64,000 nt of DNA from the NCBI RefSeq assembly GCF_013761005.1, contig NZ_JACDUS010000011.1:53039-117038 (forward strand). The letters are read 5' to 3'. The position numbers and the translations under genes were made by a program. The DNA is from Desulfosalsimonas propionicica. Its GTDB lineage: Bacteria > Desulfobacterota > Desulfobacteria > Desulfobacterales > Desulfosalsimonadaceae. How positions within the stretch are numbered: position 1 is the first letter of the stretch; each line of letters opens with the position of its first letter. Below the pieces are notes generated by a model that saw only the letters and a program-made list of their open reading frames with translations, made no database searches and was not told the origin of the DNA. Shown here piece by piece: positions 53,838-62,050 of this stretch.

Positions 53838-56800
53838 ATGGAACCGGAGTCGACTTCCTTGGCCAAGATCACCAAGCCTCGTCTCCAGAAGGTTCTGCCA
53901 CGCAAAAGACTTTTTGACCTACTGGATGACACGCGGGCCTATGCCGCCACTTGGATCTGCGGGCCGGGCGGCTCGGGTAAGACAACTTTTATTGCCAGCT
54001 ACATAGAGGAAAACCAGCTTCCCTGCCTTTGGTATCAAATTGATGAAGGCGACTCGGACATCGCCGCATTTTTCTATTACCTGGGAGTGGCAGGCAAAGC
54101 GCTTGGCCGTGAGGAAAAAGATCTGCCCTTTCTGACCCCGGAATACGCACTTGGGATTTCCTCTTTCACACGGCGATTTTTCGAGCAGCTGTTTGAGCAA
54201 TTGGGTAGACCGGGAGTTATTGTGTTGGACAACTATCAGGACGCCCCGCCTGAATCTCAGCTGCATGAGGTGGTACGCAACGCCCTGTCAATGATCCCCG
54301 AAGACATAAACCTCTTTATTTTAAGCCGAACTGAACCGCACTCGATCCTGGCAAGGGCAGCGGCAAGCAATTTCCTCGCCGAGATCGGATGGCCAGCGCT
54401 TCGCCTGCAACCACAGGAAACCAGGGACCTGGTCCGTTTATTGAGCCGCACCCCGCCATCTGAGGTGGTTATCGATTCACTGCACAAAAAGGTCGACGGC
54501 TGGTTGGCCGGTCTTCTCCTTCTGTTAAAGCGTGCAGAGACCGAAGACATTGATCCCGGAACTTTTACCCAATTCACGGGCAGCGAGGTATTTGATTATT
54601 TTACCAGCGAGATATTTGACAAAGCAGACAAAGAAACGCAGGAGTTTTTGCTCAGCACATCGGTTCTGCCAACCTTTAGCGCCACAATGGCGCAAAACCT
54701 TACCGGTACGGATAATGCAGAGGAAATTCTGTCCAGAATCAGGCAAAACCATTGGTTTACGGAAAGATTTCCCGGCAGGGAAACGAGATATCAATATCAT
54801 CCATTGTTCCGGGAATATTTGCAGAGCCAGGCGGCGCAGACCTTTACAGGAAAGCACATGAAAAGGCTCAAGCAAGCGGCTGCGAGGCTGCTGGAAGCCG
54901 AGGGGCAGACAGAAGCTGCCATTGAGTTGTTTCTTGAATCCGGCCATCCGCATGAGGTGGTCCGGTTAATCCTCAGCCAGGCGGAAATGCTGGTAATTCA
55001 AGGGCGGAACCAGACGTTGGAACAATGGCTGCGGCGCCTTCCGGAGGAGGTTTTTTCTAAGTATCCCTATGCATTGTATTGGCTGGGTGTTTGCCGCCAC
55101 CGCTTTGATCCGGACGAGGGCAGGGAGCTTTTTGAGAAAGCATTTTCCCTTTTTGCGGAGCAGAAAGATACAGAAGGGATATGGCTTTCATTGTGCGGGA
55201 TTCTCTATTCGATAACCGTTGCCTGGGACAGCTTTAAACCCTTGGACCAGTGGATTCAGAAATTAACCCAATTTTCCCGGCAATATGAAGCCCTGGCTTC
55301 CCTGGATGTCCGGGGAAGACTCTCTGCCGTCGCTATTTTTTCCCTGACTTTCAGATCTCCGGATCACCCCGAATTCAAAACTTGGGAAAAGCGAGGCCAG
55401 GCAATACTTCAGGAAAATATTTCGGCAGAGATCAAGCTTCGTGTGATTGTGGCATTGGCTTGGCATCGGCTTTTCTCGGGCAATCTGGCCGAAGCCGAGC
55501 ATTTTATTGAATTGTATCAGGAAATGGTTCAATCTCCGAATATTCCTCCCTTTTCATTGCTTGCTTTGATGAATGCAGAAGCTTTTTACTATTTTTTAAA
55601 CAATAATTTTGAGGCCTGCAGCAACATTGTTACCAAATCTCTGGACCTGGCCTCGGCAACCGGAATTCACCTCATATCTCCTATTGTGCTGGGCCATGGC
55701 GCTGCCGGCGCCCTAGCCGCGGAAGATCTTGACAGCGCGCATAAACATCTGCGGAACATGGCGCAATATGCCCATTCTTCTGATTGGATTTTTATTTATT
55801 TCAAAATATTAAAAATCTGGCAGGCACTTTTGGAAAAGAATTTTTCAAAAGCATTGATTGAAGGCGAGTCTGCCGAAGCATATGTTGCAGAGTCAGGCAT
55901 GCCGATGACCGATTCTATGTGGTATCAGGGGATGGCAATTGCATTGCACGCATCCGGTAAAACTGTTGAAGCTTCAAGATATCTTCAACAGGCGCTGTCT
56001 ATTTCCAGCCGGGTCGGATTCCATCAGATTGAGTTTGGCTGCCATTTGACACAGGCTCAATTTGCCCTTGATGCCGGAGATGAAACCGCTGCGCGCAATT
56101 CGCTGCAAAAGGCAATGGCCATCGGAAAAGCACAGCAGTACGTAAACACTTGGCTGTGGCGATCAGATACAATGGCACGGCTTTGCTGCAAAGCGCTCGA
56201 GGAAAACATCGAGGTTGCCTATGTGCAGGATCTGATCCTGAGGAGAAATCTGATTCCACAAAGCCCGCCTCTGGAAATCGAGAACTGGCCATGGCCGATC
56301 CGGATATACACCTTGGGACGGTTTTCGCTGATCAAAGACGGAAGTCCGCTGTCATTTACAAAAAAAGCCCAGGAAAAGCCGCTTGCGATGCTTAAAACCA
56401 TTATTGCCCTGGGAGGACGCAGTGTGAGTGAAAATCAGGTCGCAGATCTGCTCTGGCCCGACTCTGATGGAGATGCTGCCCATGGGGCCTTTAAAACCAA
56501 CCTGCACCGGCTGCGCAAGTTAGTCGGCTATCATGAAGCCATTGAGCATAGGCACGGCAATATTAAACTTGATACAAGATACTGCTGGGTGGATGCCTGG
56601 ATATTTGAACGTATGATTTCCAGAGCCACCAGTGCTTGGGGATCGGCAGCCGGCGAGACAGAGTTGCTCAACGCTGCAGCTTTAACCCAAAAGGCACTGG
56701 ATCTTTATAAAGGGCCGCTTTTTCAATCCGAGGACCACCTATCCACTCACCTCCGCGAACACCTTCACCATCTGTTTATCCAAGGAGTCCAACAATTGGG

Positions 56801-57053
56801 GGAGTACAGGCAAAAAAGAAAACAATGGGAAGAGGCCATCTCCCTTTATGAAAGGGGCTTGAAAATAGATGGCTTGGTGGAGCCTTTTTACCGTGGGCTC
56901 ATGGTCTCCAGGTATCAACTAGGCCAGAAAGCCAAGGCCATGGCAGCCTATGAGCGATGCAAAAAATCTCTGGCCGAAAACTTAAACACCTCCCCCTCTA
57001 CAACAACCGATTCTTTAAAACATTCCCTATTTCCGGCCGATATGCATAAATAA
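53838..57053 (+). CDS. Large MalT-like ATP-binding regulator with C-terminal BTAD (SARP-type) domain
   Basis: A 1071-residue regulator. An N-terminal STAND/MalT-type NTPase has Walker A GPGGSGKTT at about 41-49, Walker B VIVLDNYQDA, a LFILSRTEP sensor motif and the winged segment with a GWLAGLLLLLKRA block. A long helical-repeat (TPR-like) region covers about 350-810. The C-terminus is an OmpR-like winged helix (IRIYTLGRFSLIKDGSPLSF ... VSENQVADLLWPDSDGDAAHGAFKTNLHRLRKLVG) followed by a BTAD all-helical domain, in place of the LuxR HTH of true MalT. Inducer binding probably triggers ATP-dependent oligomerisation and DNA binding. AAAAGGA precedes the ATG at 53838. Target genes are unknown; the adjacent acylase region is the nearest candidate. 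Confidence 0.88.
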   Translation: MEPESTSLAKITKPRLQKVLPRKRLFDLLDDTRAYAATWICGPGGSGKTTFIASYIEENQLPCLWYQIDEGDSDIAAFFYYLGVAGKALGREEKDLPFLTPEYALGISSFTRRFFEQLFEQLGRPGVIVLDNYQDAPPESQLHEVVRNALSMIPEDINLFILSRTEPHSILARAAASNFLAEIGWPALRLQPQETRDLVRLLSRTPPSEVVIDSLHKKVDGWLAGLLLLLKRAETEDIDPGTFTQFTGSEVFDYFTSEIFDKADKETQEFLLSTSVLPTFSATMAQNLTGTDNAEEILSRIRQNHWFTERFPGRETRYQYHPLFREYLQSQAAQTFTGKHMKRLKQAAARLLEAEGQTEAAIELFLESGHPHEVVRLILSQAEMLVIQGRNQTLEQWLRRLPEEVFSKYPYALYWLGVCRHRFDPDEGRELFEKAFSLFAEQKDTEGIWLSLCGILYSITVAWDSFKPLDQWIQKLTQFSRQYEALASLDVRGRLSAVAIFSLTFRSPDHPEFKTWEKRGQAILQENISAEIKLRVIVALAWHRLFSGNLAEAEHFIELYQEMVQSPNIPPFSLLALMNAEAFYYFLNNNFEACSNIVTKSLDLASATGIHLISPIVLGHGAAGALAAEDLDSAHKHLRNMAQYAHSSDWIFIYFKILKIWQALLEKNFSKALIEGESAEAYVAESGMPMTDSMWYQGMAIALHASGKTVEASRYLQQALSISSRVGFHQIEFGCHLTQAQFALDAGDETAARNSLQKAMAIGKAQQYVNTWLWRSDTMARLCCKALEENIEVAYVQDLILRRNLIPQSPPLEIENWPWPIRIYTLGRFSLIKDGSPLSFTKKAQEKPLAMLKTIIALGGRSVSENQVADLLWPDSDGDAAHGAFKTNLHRLRKLVGYHEAIEHRHGNIKLDTRYCWVDAWIFERMISRATSAWGSAAGETELLNAAALTQKALDLYKGPLFQSEDHLSTHLREHLHHLFIQGVQQLGEYRQKRKQWEEAISLYERGLKIDGLVEPFYRGLMVSRYQLGQKAKAMAAYERCKKSLAENLNTSPSTTTDSLKHSLFPADMHK

Positions 57054-57231
57054 AATATACCATAAGCCTGTCCTCCCTATTCTATAGCCTACTGCATCAT
57101 TTTCCGGCAATCGGGATAAAAGCCATGTTAGATGCCTTTTGAAATGGGTTGCATAATGTGCACCTGTTTCATAATATACCGATTTATTCGTACCTGCCGG
57201 GGTGACAAGAAGAGACTCCGCCGCCCTGCGC

Positions 57232-57699
57232 TTAGCTTCCCAAGGCCGGGGCGCGTTTACCATGAAGTTTTTCCGTTTTGACCGAATATGAAGTTTTTGC
57301 CAGGCCTTCGGACCGGTTCTTCTCGTCTTGCCCCGGTTTTTTTGCCTGTTCGGCCTTCAGGCTTTTCTGCGCTTTGTGGATTTTTTCGGTAAGCACTGGT
57401 TGCCTGGTTTCGCGCAGGGCCCGTGTGAAGTGGAGCATGGCGTTTTCCGGTTCCCCGTTTTCCCGGTAATACTGCCCCAAATAATAATGGGCCTCTGCCA
57501 GCTTTCCCTGCTCTCTAAGGCTTTGTCCGAGAAATAAAAGGGCTCGCGGGTAGTCCGGAAAAGATTCGGCGAATTTTTTGAAATCTGCGACTGTTGCCTT
57601 GCTCCTGCTATCAGCCATGGGAGCCCGGCGCCTGAAAAACAACTCTTCCGGACCGTATTCCGAGAGATCTTCCATGAAAGCAATAATCACTTTTTGCAT
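57232..57699 (-). CDS. TPR-repeat protein
   Basis: A 155-residue soluble protein with about two and a half TPR units: YPRALLFLGQSLREQGKLAEAHYYLGQYYRENGEPENAMLHFTRALRET, followed by a basic tail KAEQAKKPGQDEKNRSEG. The repeat part resembles the C-terminal TPR region of M48-type peptidases (BepA-like) but no protease domain is present, so it may be a detached fragment or a small adaptor. GGGAGG precedes the ATG at 57699. Confidence 0.65.
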   Translation of the reverse strand: MQKVIIAFMEDLSEYGPEELFFRRRAPMADSRSKATVADFKKFAESFPDYPRALLFLGQSLREQGKLAEAHYYLGQYYRENGEPENAMLHFTRALRETRQPVLTEKIHKAQKSLKAEQAKKPGQDEKNRSEGLAKTSYSVKTEKLHGKRAPALGS

Positions 57700-57724
57700 A
57701 ACCTGATCCTCCCTTTTTTAAATC

Positions 57725-57764
57725 AAAAAGTGCCGGTGATTTCCAAAAGAAAACCAACACCGGC
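57725..57764 (-). terminator. Terminator-like hairpin downstream of mvhD
   Basis: On the minus strand GCCGGTG pairs with CACCGGC across a 19-nt loop and is followed by ACTTTTTG. The loop is long, so strength is doubtful. Confidence 0.45.
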
Positions 57765-57837
57765 TTTACAGGGACTATACAGGGAGGGTGGTTACACGGG
57801 GGTTACTGTTTCAAAAAAAGGGTTTTATTTTTGACCA

Positions 57838-57982
57838 TTTCATAAAAAGTTTGATTTTATATGGCGCCGTAAAAGTTCAAGATCAAAGCTTGCGCAATTT
57901 CAAAGAATGCAGAGCACCAGCAGTACATGAAATTCTAAAGAATTGCACGTAACACAGATATTGGACTCTTTACGGTGCCATC
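57838..57982. repeat. Palindromic dispersed repeat, family 1, copy E
   Basis: Core 57860-57982 from ATGGCGCCGTAAAAGTTCAA to TTTACGGTGCCATC, with GCGCAATTTC/GAATTGCACG inner arms; a degraded outer module (CATAAAAAGTTTGATTTTA) lies to the left. Same orientation as copy A and more diverged, notably in the middle. Confidence 0.8.
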
Positions 57983-58055
57983 TATCTTTGCGACCAATTC
58001 GGCTTGTAAAATCAGAGCTCACCCTGAACGAGATGCAAATCTAATCTTGCAAACA

Positions 58056-58490
58056 TTAGTAACCGGCCGCATGCTGGGGGAAATCGGCCATGCAGGGGCC
58101 AAGGGCCTTTATTGTTTCCGTAAACCCGCTGACCTTTTCTGCAAAACGCGGGGCCTCGGCTGACGAAACCCATTCAATGGCAAACCGCTGGGGATCAATG
58201 CCGGAATCCTCCAGGACCATTTTTACGGCTTCCCCCCTTGCCCGGGCTTTTTCATTACCCTCCAGGTAATGGCATTCCCCGGGATGTCACCCCATCACAA
58301 GGATACCGTCAGCCCCCCGGGAAAAGGCATCCAGCACCAGGTCCGGATGCACCATACCGGTGCACATCACCCGGATCGGGCGCAGGTTGGGCGGATACTG
58401 GATACGCATGACACCGGCCAAATCCCCGCCGGCATATGCACTCCAGTTGCAGAAAAACCCAATGATTGTCGGTTCAAAACTTTCGCTCAT
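58056..58490 (-). CDS. mvhD: Hydrogenase iron-sulfur subunit MvhD, candidate selenoprotein
   Basis: The frame starts at ATG 58490 (GGAGGG 9 nt upstream), meets TGA at 58289-58287 after 67 codons and continues in frame to TAA at 58058-58056, 144 residues in all. IIGFFCNWSAYAGGDLAGVMRIQYPP, RVMCTGMVHPDLVLDAFSRGADGILVMG and then HPGECHYLEGNEKARARGEA match MvhD/FrhD-type subunits. Where relatives have G-C-H, this gene has G-UGA-H, consistent with selenocysteine at residue 68, as known for some archaeal and deltaproteobacterial homologues. One usual cysteine is serine (CNWS). MvhD normally links a hydrogenase or other electron donor to heterodisulfide reductase; no hdrA is next to it here, and the upstream side is cut by an IS element. 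Confidence 0.82.
58253..58271 (-). promoter_or_regulatory. Candidate bacterial SECIS hairpin in mvhD
   Basis: Fifteen nucleotides after the UGA, CATTACC pairs perfectly with GGTAATG around a TGGAG loop. An outer pairing CCCGGG/CCCGGG on either side could extend it. Distance and a G-containing loop fit the bacterial SECIS pattern. Confidence 0.65.
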
Positions 58491-58548
58491 GGTCTTGCCC
58501 TCCGGTTTTCAGGTTTTAATCCGCCGCCTGCAGGGCGGCCTGCATCTG

Positions 58549-58600
58549 ACTCAACTTTCTGGGAAACTTAAAGCTTGTTTAGCTTCCCAGAAAGTTGAGT
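58549..58600. repeat. Perfect 17-bp inverted repeat upstream of mvhD
   Basis: ACTCAACTTTCTGGGAA at 58549-58565 is repeated inverted at 58584-58600 with an 18-bp spacer. On the minus strand it lies about 60 bp before the mvhD start; it could be a regulatory hairpin or paired ends of a lost element. Confidence 0.7.
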
Positions 58601-58892
58601 TATTTATATATAAAGGAAAGATGGTTACACATAGGTTACAGTTTAAAAAAAACCCAAGGGGCTTTCGGCAAAGCTTAAAACCAGGATCCTAACCAGGTTG
58701 CTGCGGGGCGTGCATATTCCCGATGATTCCGGCCATCCATTCCGATTGATTATGCTGGACCCCAAAGTCAAGACAACTTTTCCGCTCAGCTTGGGTACTA
58801 CCGCACAGCGTAGGGTGGCCCTCGCTGAGCGGAGCCCCGAGTAGCTAAAGCGAGGCGAGGGCCACCCGGCCATGCCCGCCTCGGCCTGGCTG

Positions 58893-59747
58893 TTATGCAG
58901 CCCTTTTCATCCTGTCGGCTCCGTGGTACACCTCAGCTGGCGTCAAGATGCCAAAGCTGTGATGGGGCCGCTCATCGTTGTAAAAGGCAAAATATGCCCT
59001 CAACCCCTCAATCAATTCCGGGACGCTTTCATAATCCTTCAGATAAATATCCTCATATTTCAGGGACCGCCAGAGCCGTTCGACCATTATGTTGTCCATT
59101 GCCCGACCCTTGCCATCCATGCTGATGCCGATACCATGTTCTTTCAATATCCCGGTAAAGGCTGTTCCTGTATATTGGGATCCCTGATCTGTATTGAAAA
59201 TCTCAGGACATCCGTATTGTCTGATCGCCCGCTGCAAGCAGCTGGTACAAAAACCGTCGTCCATTGTAGTTGAGATCTCCCAGGAAAGTACATACTGGCT
59301 ATACCAATCCATAACCACCGTGAGATAAACGAAGCCCCGCTTTAAACGAATATAGGTGATATCAGAGCACCACACCTGCCTGCTTCTGTTGATATCCATA
59401 TTCTTGAGCAAATACGGATAAACCTTGTGGGCTTTGTTTGGCACAGTCAGCTTACGGGTCGGGGCCGCAGAAGCCAGGCCCATCAACCTCATCAGTCGCT
59501 GGATTCGTTTGCGGTTGACTCCGTAACCCTGGCGATTGAGATAATCCCGCATCTTTCTGGAACCGAAAAAAGGATACTTGGTGTATATTTCGTCAATCAG
59601 CTTCATGAGTTCCAGATTTTTTTCACTTTCAGGTGCTGGCTGCCTGTAATAGCTGGATCGAGACAAACCAACCAGCTCACATTGCCGATGAATACTCAGT
59701 TGTTTGTGGGACGGCTCTACGGCTGTCTGCTTTTCTGATAGTGTCAA
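58893..59747 (-). CDS. IS3-family transposase OrfB
   Basis: A 284-residue integrase-type transposase. An N-terminal HTH_21 region (IHRQCELVGLSRSSYYRQP) precedes the catalytic core with the DDE residues in VWCSDITYI, FNTDQGSQYTG and MVERLWRSLKYEDIY. The C-terminus has FYNDERPHHSFGILTPAEVY. Apparently intact. It is made as a fusion with OrfA through a -1 shift on an A8G run (minus strand, near 59763-59771); the frame entered by the shift is the OrfB frame. Confidence 0.95.
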   Translation of the reverse strand: MTLSEKQTAVEPSHKQLSIHRQCELVGLSRSSYYRQPAPESEKNLELMKLIDEIYTKYPFFGSRKMRDYLNRQGYGVNRKRIQRLMRLMGLASAAPTRKLTVPNKAHKVYPYLLKNMDINRSRQVWCSDITYIRLKRGFVYLTVVMDWYSQYVLSWEISTTMDDGFCTSCLQRAIRQYGCPEIFNTDQGSQYTGTAFTGILKEHGIGISMDGKGRAMDNIMVERLWRSLKYEDIYLKDYESVPELIEGLRAYFAFYNDERPHHSFGILTPAEVYHGADRMKRAA

Positions 59748-60028
59748 CTCAGATGTCCGAACTTTTTTTTAAGCCAGTCAATCTCAACCTGCAGCTGCCC
59801 GACTTTTCGGTATAATTGGTCCTTTTCCATCTCCATACGCTTTGCTTCACGTTCTTTATTCTGGCCAAAAACTTCGGGTGCCGATTCCAAAAGCTCTTTT
59901 TTCCACCTGTTAATCTGGCTGACATGAACACCAAACTCCTGGGCGAGTTCGTTGACCGTACGCTGACCCTTGAGAGCTTCTACGGCGACTTTGGCCTTGA
60001 ATTCCTTGCTGAACTTTTTCCGCTTCAT
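59744..60028 (-). CDS. IS3-family transposase OrfA
   Basis: A 94-residue helix-turn-helix protein beginning MKRKKFSKEFKAKVAVEALKG, followed by TVNELAQEFGVHVSQINRWKKEL and a leucine-zipper-like end. It overlaps orfB by 4 nt. A slightly longer start at 60043 is possible. It binds the element ends and provides the N-terminus of the fused transposase. Confidence 0.93.
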   Translation of the reverse strand: MKRKKFSKEFKAKVAVEALKGQRTVNELAQEFGVHVSQINRWKKELLESAPEVFGQNKEREAKRMEMEKDQLYRKVGQLQVEIDWLKKKFGHLS

Positions 60029-60184
60029 TGAACCCCCTTTCATTCGATCTCCTATACCTTAACATACTGTCCCATTTTGGGGGTCCACATTAGATATCGG
60101 CCACCTTGTAGAATTCATTTTCAGAGTAAAGATTGGCTGGTTTATTAACTTTTTTAACGGTAAGTTGTGCCTTCCTTCAATAAC

Positions 60185-60560
60185 CATACTTGGGAGGTAC
60201 TAATGCCAGAGGTGAGAATAACCATGCGCAAGAGCTGCGAGAAATTCCTGGCCCCTTGCCGATGATATGGACGACATGCAACTGGAGCGGCTTCTGTTCC
60301 GTTAAGTTTCTGCTGAAATCATGGACCAGCGGCCGCCATTGGATTTTTCCTTTATCCACAAGCAGCTCAGGCGTAAGGAGGGAGTGACCCTCATGCTTTT
60401 ATGGCATGAGTATAAAGCCCAAAATCCCCAGAGCTATCAATACAGCCAGTTCTGGCATCTTTACCGTCAATGGTGCCACAGGATCGAGCCTGTAATGCGC
60501 CAGGATCACCGGGCGGGAGAAAAAATGTTTGTCGACTACCATACATGTTAACGAATCGGA
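60185..60560 (+). pseudogene. IS21 istA-type transposase, N-terminal fragment
   Basis: Scattered frames encode an IstA N-terminus: PLADDMDDMQLERLLFR, then a stop or shift, then [44 protein letters not shown] and [16 protein letters not shown], where it ends abruptly. The DDE domain and istB are missing. The end of the fragment is joined directly to a LamG-like piece. Confidence 0.75.
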
Positions 60561-60759
60561 GGGTGCTCTATATTTAAATGGCGAAAAAATCGATGAGACC
60601 AATAATCTTACTTCTGAGGATTTTTATTACAATGATAAAGTGATATCGATCGGAGGGTTCAATCCGGAAGACTACTATCACAATTTTCAAGGTTATTTGG
60701 ATGAGATTAAGCTTTTCAACAGCGCCTTCAGCGAATCGGAAATTAAAGAATTGATTTAA
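60548..60759 (+). pseudogene. LamG/concanavalin-like domain, C-terminal fragment
   Basis: The frame reads [17 protein letters not shown] and KVISIGGFNPEDYYHNFQGYLDEIKLFNSAFSESEIKELI, the typical end of a LamG domain in secreted or surface proteins. The 5' part is missing, replaced by the IS21 fragment, so it is a remnant. Low GC compared with the core genes. Confidence 0.65.
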
Positions 60760-60904
60760 CAACTTGAAGATGACAGGCGTCATCCCCGATCCATAAAATC
60801 GGGGATGACACGGGGCCAATATCGCGGGTAAACACCACCAGAATGGTGTATAGAAGCCAATTAATATAATGAATCGTCATAGCCCCCGTTCAAATTCCAC
60901 CATG

Positions 60905-61015
60905 CGGCTATGCCCAGCCAGTATTCCGGATTAGGGAGCTATGAAAAATGGCGGATTGAAGGTCCAAATTTGGGAAGACCCAGAAATACTGTCCAGGTTG
61001 GCATGCTGCATTCTT
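60905..61015 (+). repeat. Dispersed repeat, family 2, copy 4
   Basis: CGGCTATGCCCAGCCAGTATTCCGGATTAG, AATGGCGGATTGAAGGTCCA, ACCCAGAAATACTGTCC and GGTTGGCATGC occur in the family order. It occupies the centre of the 316-bp gap between the LamG fragment and the first receiver gene; nothing else is recognised there. Confidence 0.6.
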
Positions 61016-61075
61016 GGCACTTCAAAATAAAACAAGCATAGTCAGCCTTGATCAGAACTATCTCAATCTTCCCTC

Positions 61076-61486
61076 TTAACCCCGGATCGCTTGCAATAAT
61101 TCAGCACTTGAGACAGATTTTGTCAGAAATGCCTCTGCCCCTGCTTCTATCATGGTCCGGGCAATCTGTTTATCTTGGTACATCGACAGAACAACCACTC
61201 GCACACTGGGTAACTCCGTCTTGATTTGGCGGGTTGCTTCCACGCCGTTCATTCCGGGCATTGATATGTCCATAACAATAAAGTCCGGATTGAATTTCCT
61301 TGCCAAATCAACAGCTTCTTCGCCATTGGATGCCTCCCCCACCAAGTGGATATCCGCCTGACCTTCAATTACACCGACGAGTGCCTGACGAAATATTTTA
61401 TGGTCGTCAGCAAAAACCACTCGCGTCTTTGCACCAAGGGCGAAATTCGTTCCTATATTACCGTTTTCCGACTGAATTGCTGACAA
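61076..61486 (-). CDS. Single-domain response regulator (NarL-type receiver)
   Basis: A 136-residue receiver: [42 protein letters not shown], phosphoacceptor in [15 protein letters not shown], threonine/serine in VVVLSMYQD and lysine in [17 protein letters not shown]. The sequence is of the NarL/FixJ receiver class, which usually has a LuxR-type DNA-binding domain, but the stop comes exactly at the end of the receiver. It may be a truncated regulator or a genuine single-domain protein. Start codon is TTG at 61486 with GGGAAG upstream. Confidence 0.82.
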   Translation of the reverse strand: MSAIQSENGNIGTNFALGAKTRVVFADDHKIFRQALVGVIEGQADIHLVGEASNGEEAVDLARKFNPDFIVMDISMPGMNGVEATRQIKTELPSVRVVVLSMYQDKQIARTMIEAGAEAFLTKSVSSAELLQAIRG

Positions 61487-61603
61487 GTTGCTTCCCTATC
61501 ATCTTTGACAGGCGGCTGCACTTGGGAACGTCGTGGCAAGTGTGCATTTTTAATTCAGAACATATCAATTTGTATAAAATCAAAGAGGCAGGTCAATAAC
61601 ACT

Positions 61604-62050
61604 TCATTCAAAGCTATTGATTACAGGGGGTCGAACGGAGTCTAAAACCTGCCTGATTGCAACGCCGATCTGTCTTATGGTGGAAGTTTTGGGGATCACA
61701 CACCAGAAAACGTTATGCTGGTAAGCCATTTCTGGATGCCCGGTAAATGCGATAACGGGTAGTTCAGGGCGGATACCGACTATAGTCGTAGCCAGTATAC
61801 TGCCGTTAAGGGGCTCCATTTTATAATCGGTGACCAGAAGATCGAAGCAATAGGGTTGTTTCCTAAAATTGGCCAGAGCCGTTTTTGGGTCCATCGGGCT
61901 GTTGATCTTATAACCCATGGATTCCAGTAATACCTTGCAATACTGGGAGCTAGCCTTTTTATCGTCTACAAGCAGGATGTTTTCTGTTCCCCAGGGAACG
62001 TCTTGGTCCTTAAATATTTTCACAAGATCTTTATCATAAAATATTTTCAT
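61604..62050 (-). CDS. Receiver domain protein resembling the C-terminus of a hybrid histidine kinase
   Basis: A 148-residue protein: DVPWGTENILLVDDKKASSQYCKVLLESMGYKI, phosphoacceptor in LLVTDYKMEPLNG, threonine in VIAFTGHP and a lysine in VIPKTSTI. The PWGTENILLVDD entry is usual for receivers attached to hybrid kinases, suggesting it is a detached fragment. It lies upstream of the other receiver gene on the same strand, so the two may be co-transcribed. No kinase is nearby. Confidence 0.8.
   Translation of the reverse strand: MKIFYDKDLVKIFKDQDVPWGTENILLVDDKKASSQYCKVLLESMGYKINSPMDPKTALANFRKQPYCFDLLVTDYKMEPLNGSILATTIVGIRPELPVIAFTGHPEMAYQHNVFWCVIPKTSTIRQIGVAIRQVLDSVRPPVINSFE

Larger units (their letters stand above)
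58756..60087 (-). mobile_element. Complete IS3-family insertion sequence
   Basis: About 1332 bp bounded by short inverted ends TGGACCCCAAA (left) and TGGACCCCCAAAA (right, inverted). It carries overlapping orfA and orfB with a slippery run of eight A. A non-coding left part holds a 13-bp inverted repeat (GGGTGGCCCTCGC at 58813, inverse at 58855). No target duplication could be recognised by eye. Insertion separates mvhD from whatever lay upstream. Confidence 0.85.
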
